In this document: positions 5,211 through 8,775 of the stretch, in pieces
Layout: each line of letters starts with the position of its first letter
Numbering within the stretch: the stretch's first letter is position 1
Assembly: GCA_025964635.1 (NCBI GenBank)
Contig: JAOPYP010000369.1
Location: forward strand, 1 to 8,775
Origin: Actinomycetes bacterium
GTDB taxonomy: Bacteria > Actinomycetota > Actinomycetes > Streptosporangiales > Streptosporangiaceae
Direction of reading: 5' to 3'
DNA: 8,775 bases
Made by a program: the position numbers and the translations under genes
The notes under the pieces: generated by a model
Told to the model about the DNA's origin: nothing
Database searches by the model: none
What the model saw: only the letters and a program-made list of their open reading frames with translations

Positions 5211-6209
5211 ATGCCAGCGGTGACCGCCCCGGACATTCTGGTCCTGCCCCGCGTCCCCGAGCCCGACGCCGCTACCGCGGCGGAGCGGCCGGTCATGTCG
5301 GTGACCACCGCGCCGAGCGGATTCGAGGGTGAGGGCTTCCCCGTCCGCCGCGCCTTCGCCGGCGTGGACCTGCAGCAGCTGGATCCCTTTATTCACATGG
5401 ACCAGATGGGCGAGGTGGAGTACGCGCCGGGCGAGCCCAAGGGCACGCCGTGGCACCCGCACCGCGGGTTCGAGACCGTCACGTACATCATCGACGGCGT
5501 CTTCCGGCACCAGGACTCCAACGGTGGCGGCGGCCTGATCACCAACGGCGACACCCAGTGGATGACCGCCGGCGGCGGCATCCTGCACATCGAGGAGCCG
5601 CCCGAGGAGCTCGTGATGAGCGGCGGGCTGTTCCACGGCTTCCAGCTGTGGGTGAACCTGCCCCGGCGGCTCAAGATGACCGCCCCGCGCTACCAGGACA
5701 TCCGGGCCCAGCAGGTCTCGCTGCTGTCCTCGCCCGACGGGGGCGCGCTGATCCGGGTCATCGCGGGCGACCTGGCCGGGCACCCCGGCCCCGGCGTCAC
5801 CCACACGCCCATCAGCCTGCTGCACGTGACCCTGCAGCCCGGCGCCCGGCTGCACCTGCCCTGGCGCAGCGACTTCAACGCGCTGGTCTACGTGCTGGGC
5901 GGCTCGGGCACGGTCGGCCCGGATCACCGCCCGCTCCGCACCGGGCAGCTCGCCGTGTTCGGCGCGGGTGACGCGCTGACCGTGGACGCCGCCCGGACCC
6001 AGGAGGGGCCCGGCCGCGAGCTGGACATCCTGGTCCTCGGCGGGCAGCCGATCCGCGAGCCGGTCGCCGCGTACGGGCCGTTCGTGATGAACACCCGGGA
6101 CGAGCTGGTCCAGGCGTTCGAGGACTTCCAGGCGGGCCGGCTGGGCAGCATCCCCGCCCAGCACGACGAGGTCCCGGCCGAGCCGCACCCCGGCCACGAC
6201 GTCCTCTGA
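5211..6209 (+). CDS. Pirin-family bicupin protein
   Basis: A 332-residue cytoplasmic cupin protein of the pirin family. Characterised members are Fe-binding transcription cofactors, quercetin 2,3-dioxygenases or regulators of central metabolism; which applies here is unknown. The N-terminal cupin (about 45-160) carries the metal ligands: His82 and His84 in WHPHRGFETVTY, and His126 and Glu128 in GGGILHIEEP, matching human pirin His56, His58, His101 and Glu103. The second cupin (about 195-290) has LPWRSDFNALVYVLGGSG and ends with the family signature YGPFVMNTRDEL (288-299). The last 20 or so residues are a polar His/Pro tail, HDEVPAEPHPGHDVL. A longer frame opens at 5091, but the Shine-Dalgarno at 5200-5205 supports ATG 5211. 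It is downstream of ung on the same strand with a 195-bp gap and converges on ftsH, so it is probably a separate unit. Confidence 0.92.
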   Translation: MPAVTAPDILVLPRVPEPDAATAAERPVMSVTTAPSGFEGEGFPVRRAFAGVDLQQLDPFIHMDQMGEVEYAPGEPKGTPWHPHRGFETVTYIIDGVFRHQDSNGGGGLITNGDTQWMTAGGGILHIEEPPEELVMSGGLFHGFQLWVNLPRRLKMTAPRYQDIRAQQVSLLSSPDGGALIRVIAGDLAGHPGPGVTHTPISLLHVTLQPGARLHLPWRSDFNALVYVLGGSGTVGPDHRPLRTGQLAVFGAGDALTVDAARTQEGPGRELDILVLGGQPIREPVAAYGPFVMNTRDELVQAFEDFQAGRLGSIPAQHDEVPAEPHPGHDVL

Positions 6210-6227
6210 CCCGCACCTCAGTACCCT

Positions 6228-6274
6228 CAGCGCGGTGCGTTCCGCGCCCCCGGCGGCACGAACGCACCGCGCTG
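6228..6274. terminator. Bidirectional-type hairpin between pirin and ftsH
   Basis: A 15-bp perfect inverted repeat: left arm 6228-6242 (CAGCGCGGTGCGTTC), right arm 6260-6274, loop 17 bases. It begins 18 bp after the pirin stop and lies between convergent genes, as expected for a shared terminator. There is no T tract on either strand. Confidence 0.7.
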
Positions 6275-6321
6275 CCGTGTCCCCGGCGCTGCCGTGCCTC
6301 CGGCGCTGCCATGGCCCCGGT
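6271..6321. repeat. Three tandem copies of a 17-bp unit
   Basis: Copies at 6271-6287 (GCTGCCGTGTCCCCGGC), 6288-6304 (GCTGCCGTGCCTCCGGC) and 6305-6321 (GCTGCCATGGCCCCGGT) follow one another with no gap. Copy 2 differs from copy 1 at two positions and copy 3 at three. The array starts inside the right arm of the pirin terminator and ends in the ftsH terminator stem. It is non-coding as far as I can see. Confidence 0.65.
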
Positions 6322-6344
6322 ACGGCCCTGCCTTAGGCGGGGCC
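6313..6344 (-). terminator. Possible ftsH terminator
   Basis: GGCCCCG (6313-6319) and CGGGGCC (6338-6344) are perfect inverted arms with an 18-base loop. The stem begins three bases past the ftsH TGA (6349-6347). It has only seven base pairs and no T tract, so ftsH transcripts may instead stop at the stronger hairpin at 6228-6274. Confidence 0.4.
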
Positions 6345-6346
6345 GG

Positions 6347-8383
6347 TCAGCTGACTGGCGTGGCCTTCCCGTTGGCCGCGCTGGGTCCGCCCTGCTCCGG
6401 TCCCGCCGGGTGCACCGCGACCGCCGCGGGCGCCCAGACCACCCCCGGTTCCGCGTGGCGTTCCGGCCGCCCGACGATGGCGGCCAGGTCCGAGCCGTCG
6501 ATGGTCTCCCGCTCGAGCAGGAGATCCACCACCCGGCCGAGGGTATCCAGGTTCGCGCGCAGCAGCGAGGTCGCCCGGGTCTCGGCCTCCCGGAGCAGCG
6601 TGGCTACTTCCCGGTCGATGGAGCGCTGCGTCTCCTCGGCGTAGGGACGGCCCGCGAACGGGTTGTCCCGGCTGGGCCCTTCCGGGCCGTAGCCGATGGG
6701 TCCCACCTCGTGCGAGAAGCCCCATTCCCGGACCATGCGGGTGGCCAGGTCGGTCGCACCCGCGAGGTCATCCGCGGCGCCGGTCGATGGTTCCCCCAGC
6801 ACGACGATCTCCGCGGCCCGGCCGCCCAGCCGTACCGCGAGCGTGTCGGTAAGGTAGCTCTGGCGGTACAGGTGGCGTTCGAACTCCGGCAGCTGCTCGG
6901 TCACGCCGAGGGCCGCGCCACGGGGGAGGATGGTGACCTTCGCGACCGGGTCGGCATGGTCCGACAGGACGGCGACGAGCGCGTGACCGGCCTCATGGAC
7001 GGCGACTGAGTGCTTTTCCTCGGGCAGCAGTGCGTTGGACCCGTCCCGCCGGCCGATCAGCAGGCGATCCCGCGCCGACGCGAAGTCGTAGGCGGACAGG
7101 ACTTCGCGCCCGTCGCGCACGGCGTTGATCGCCGCCTCGTTCACGAGGTTGGCGAGATCGGCACCCGAGAACCCTGGTGTCCCCCGGGACACCGTGGCCA
7201 GATCCACATCCGGGCCGAGCGTCTTGCTCCGGCCATGGATGGCGAGGATCGCCGTCCGCTCCTTCTGGTTGGGCAGCGGGATGTCCACCGTCCGGTCGAA
7301 GCGGCCGGGCCGCAGCAGTGCCGTGTCGAGGATCTCGGCCCGGTTGGTCGCGCCCATGACCACCACGCTGGCGCCCGGCTCGAACCCGTCCATGTCGGAC
7401 AGCAGCTGGTTGAGCGTCTGTTCGCGCTCGTCGTTCGACCCGAACCCGCCAGGACCGCGGCGGCCCCCGATGGCGTCGATCTCATCGATGAAGATGATCG
7501 AGGGAGCATGCTTGCGCGCGTCGTTGAAAAGGTCCCGCACCCGTGATGCGCCGACACCGACGAACATCTCGACGAAGCTTGATCCGCTGAGGGCGAAGAA
7601 CGGGACGCCTGCCTCACCGGCGACCGCCTTGGCCATCAGCGTCTTCCCGGTCCCGGGCGGGCCTACCATGAGCACGCCTTTGGGGCCGACCGCGCCGGCC
7701 CGCGCGTAGCGCTGCGGGTGTTTCAGGTAGTCCACGACTTCCATGACCTCGGCCTTGGAACCTTCATAGCCGGCGATGTCCGCGAAACGGGTGGTAGGCC
7801 GCTCCTCGTCGTACAGCTTGGCCTTTGACCGGCCAAAGCTCATGATGCCGCCAATCTGCTTGCGGCCGCGGCGGGCGAACCAGATGAAGACACCGACCAG
7901 GAGCAGCAGCGGCCACAACGAAAAGATCAGGGCGGCCACGGAGTACGAGCTTGAACTGGAGCCCGTGACCTGGACCTTGTGCTTGAGGAGGAGCGGGGAA
8001 AGGGCGTTGTCGTTCAGCGCGGTGGGGATCTGGGAGCTGTAAGCGACGCCGTTATCAAGCTTCCCGGTCACCAGCCCGGTCGAGCTGATCGTCGCGGTCG
8101 AGACCTTGTTCGCCGTCACTTCGCTGACGAAGCTGCTGTAGCTGAAGTCCCGGGTCGTCGAGCTGCTGAAACCCGGGTGGAAGACCAGGATGGTCCCGAG
8201 CACGAGCCCGCCCAGCAGGACCCATATCGGCCAGCGCGGAGTCGGCTTCGGCGCGGGCGCGGGCGGCCGCTTGTCCAGCTCGTTGATCTTGTTCGGCGGG
8301 CTCGGCTGGGTCGGAGACGACCGGAGCCCGGTACCCAGCCTCTGACGGACTCCCCGGGAAATTTTAGGAAAAATTGGATCCAT
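6347..8383 (-). CDS. ftsH: FtsH-type ATP-dependent zinc metalloprotease, membrane-bound AAA+
   Basis: Membrane-anchored hexameric protease that unfolds and degrades membrane and short-lived soluble proteins. Of 678 aa, residues 1-50 are a Pro-rich cytosolic N-tail. TM1 is about 51-68, an outside domain with Ser/Thr-rich ends covers 69-147, and TM2 is about 148-170. The AAA+ module holds Walker A GPPGTGKT (241-248), pore loop MFVG (273-276), Walker B IIFIDE (296-301), and a second region of homology ATNRAEILDTALLRPGRFDR (345-364) with arginine fingers 361 and 364. The M41 protease has HEAGH (463-467) with third zinc ligand Asp539 in STGAADDLAGAT. All active-site residues are present, so it should be active. 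Start ATG 8383 has GAGG five bases upstream. The C-tail after about 640 is low-complexity. The folE, hpt or tilS neighbours typical of housekeeping actinobacterial ftsH are not seen, so this may be a paralogue; copy number is unknown. Confidence 0.94.
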   Translation of the reverse strand: MDPIFPKISRGVRQRLGTGLRSSPTQPSPPNKINELDKRPPAPAPKPTPRWPIWVLLGGLVLGTILVFHPGFSSSTTRDFSYSSFVSEVTANKVSTATISSTGLVTGKLDNGVAYSSQIPTALNDNALSPLLLKHKVQVTGSSSSSYSVAALIFSLWPLLLLVGVFIWFARRGRKQIGGIMSFGRSKAKLYDEERPTTRFADIAGYEGSKAEVMEVVDYLKHPQRYARAGAVGPKGVLMVGPPGTGKTLMAKAVAGEAGVPFFALSGSSFVEMFVGVGASRVRDLFNDARKHAPSIIFIDEIDAIGGRRGPGGFGSNDEREQTLNQLLSDMDGFEPGASVVVMGATNRAEILDTALLRPGRFDRTVDIPLPNQKERTAILAIHGRSKTLGPDVDLATVSRGTPGFSGADLANLVNEAAINAVRDGREVLSAYDFASARDRLLIGRRDGSNALLPEEKHSVAVHEAGHALVAVLSDHADPVAKVTILPRGAALGVTEQLPEFERHLYRQSYLTDTLAVRLGGRAAEIVVLGEPSTGAADDLAGATDLATRMVREWGFSHEVGPIGYGPEGPSRDNPFAGRPYAEETQRSIDREVATLLREAETRATSLLRANLDTLGRVVDLLLERETIDGSDLAAIVGRPERHAEPGVVWAPAAVAVHPAGPEQGGPSAANGKATPVS

Positions 8384-8627
8384 GCCAGCCTCGGCTCTTA
8401 GAAATCAAAAAATGTGACCGCCGAGGTCCGGGGCAGCCATGAAATGAAGGAGGACATTTCCGAACGATCACCAGGCTGGGATACATTCAGAGCTACCGCA
8501 TACACGACGATGACCGGCGGGCCTGACCATTGGCCCGTCCAGTGCGACCGCCTTCGCATGTTTTCCTGCCATAGCTAAAGCGTACGCCGCCGCCTAGATA
8601 TTTCCGGGATCGCCGCCCACGGCCACG
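8384..8627 (-). promoter_or_regulatory. ftsH leader/promoter region with two small dyads
   Basis: No convincing gene lies in this 244-bp region. GAAATG (8441-8446) and CATTTC (8455-8460) are perfect 6-bp arms around an 8-base loop that reads TCCTCCTT on the ftsH-sense strand, a likeness of the 16S rRNA anti-Shine-Dalgarno. CGGGCC (8518-8523) and GGCCCG (8532-8537) form a second stem that may terminate the gene to the right. An A/T-rich stretch at 8402-8414 could be part of the ftsH promoter, but no clear -10/-35 pair, HspR (HAIR) or CIRCE element is visible. The ribosome site is CGAGG at 8393-8389. Confidence 0.35.
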
Positions 8628-8775
8628 CTACGGGGATTGCGAGGGTCCCGGCGCAGGTAGCTGGCCGGACGGCGTGGGTGTCGGGACGGCTGACGGCGCG
8701 GCCCGGGAGGGCACCGGCCGCGGCGTGCCCGGGCCGGGCTGGGTCGCCTGCGGGGCCGCGTGCCGGGTCGCGGGG
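8628..8775 (-). CDS. Possible C-terminal Pro-rich tail of a minus-strand protein (partial)
   Basis: From the right edge a minus-strand frame is open for 48 codons and ends at TAG (8630-8628). It is Pro/Ala/Thr/Ser-rich, including SAVPTPTPSGQLPAPGPSQ, the kind of low-complexity tail or linker seen in actinobacterial secreted, lipoprotein or kinase proteins. About 42 of 48 codons end in G or C. One plus-strand frame over the same bases is also open with similar third-position bias but has no stop in the window, so strand assignment is uncertain. No domain can be named. Confidence 0.4.
   Translation of the reverse strand, partial: PATRHAAPQATQPGPGTPRPVPSRAAPSAVPTPTPSGQLPAPGPSQSP

Noticed and set aside
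5175..6197. Long minus-strand open frame antisense to pirin (340 codons)
   Set aside because: Shadow of the pirin gene, which has its metal-binding motifs and the GPFVMNT signature intact.
8441..8460. Strong AAGGAGGA on the plus strand suggesting a small gene start
   Set aside because: No ATG, GTG or TTG follows at a usable distance; it is better explained as the loop of the GAAATG/CATTTC dyad.
8470..8572. Small 34-codon minus-strand frame (ATG at 8572) upstream of ftsH
   Set aside because: No ribosome site before it, no recognisable peptide, and codon use unlike the neighbours.
1..8775. tRNA, rRNA, CRISPR, insertion sequence, toxin-antitoxin or phage genes
   Set aside because: I saw no cloverleaf, spaced repeats, transposase or integrase motifs, or small paired genes anywhere in the window.

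Overview
The window is a very GC-rich stretch (about 70% by eye) whose genes use G or C at nearly every third codon position. That composition, the TANNNT promoter elements sitting six bases before start codons (leaderless transcripts), and the protein subfamilies (an AlkB with a WHGD iron motif, an Ung with GQDPYPTPG, an Asn-Arg-Trp GH3 enzyme, an FtsH with a Pro-rich N terminus) point to an actinomycete chromosome. I cannot place it to genus. There are no phage, IS, CRISPR or RNA-gene signals.

Layout from left to right. Bases 1-105 may be the C-terminal tail of a gene running in from the left. It would overlap a TetR-family regulator (86-694, +). That gene converges on an AlkB-type DNA/RNA dealkylase (735-1379, -). 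A 300-bp AT-richer spacer then leads to a large secreted GH3 beta-glucosidase (1695-4136, +), closed by an 18-bp perfect inverted repeat. Next come uracil-DNA glycosylase ung (4338-5015, +) and a pirin-family cupin protein (5211-6209, +). The pirin gene converges on an FtsH-type membrane AAA+ zinc protease (6347-8383, -). Between pirin and ftsH lie a 15-bp perfect hairpin, three tandem copies of a 17-bp unit and a second, weaker hairpin. The right edge may hold the Pro-rich C-terminal end of another minus-strand protein (8628-8775).

Most genes look like single transcription units with their own promoters and terminators, so this is not one pathway operon. The clearest functional link is DNA repair. 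alkB and ung both appear to be leaderless, and both carry a 10-of-12 match to the actinobacterial LexA operator TCGAAC-N4-GTTCGA upstream. In alkB this box covers the -35 region, the classical position for repression.

Other points: the predicted Ung has Asn where the DNA-intercalating Leu normally sits; the GH3 signal peptide carries a TTA leucine codon, the only in-frame TTA I noticed in the main genes; and the ftsH leader contains a small dyad whose loop resembles an anti-Shine-Dalgarno sequence. I see no evidence for a wholly new multi-gene system. The regulatory observations are the best leads.
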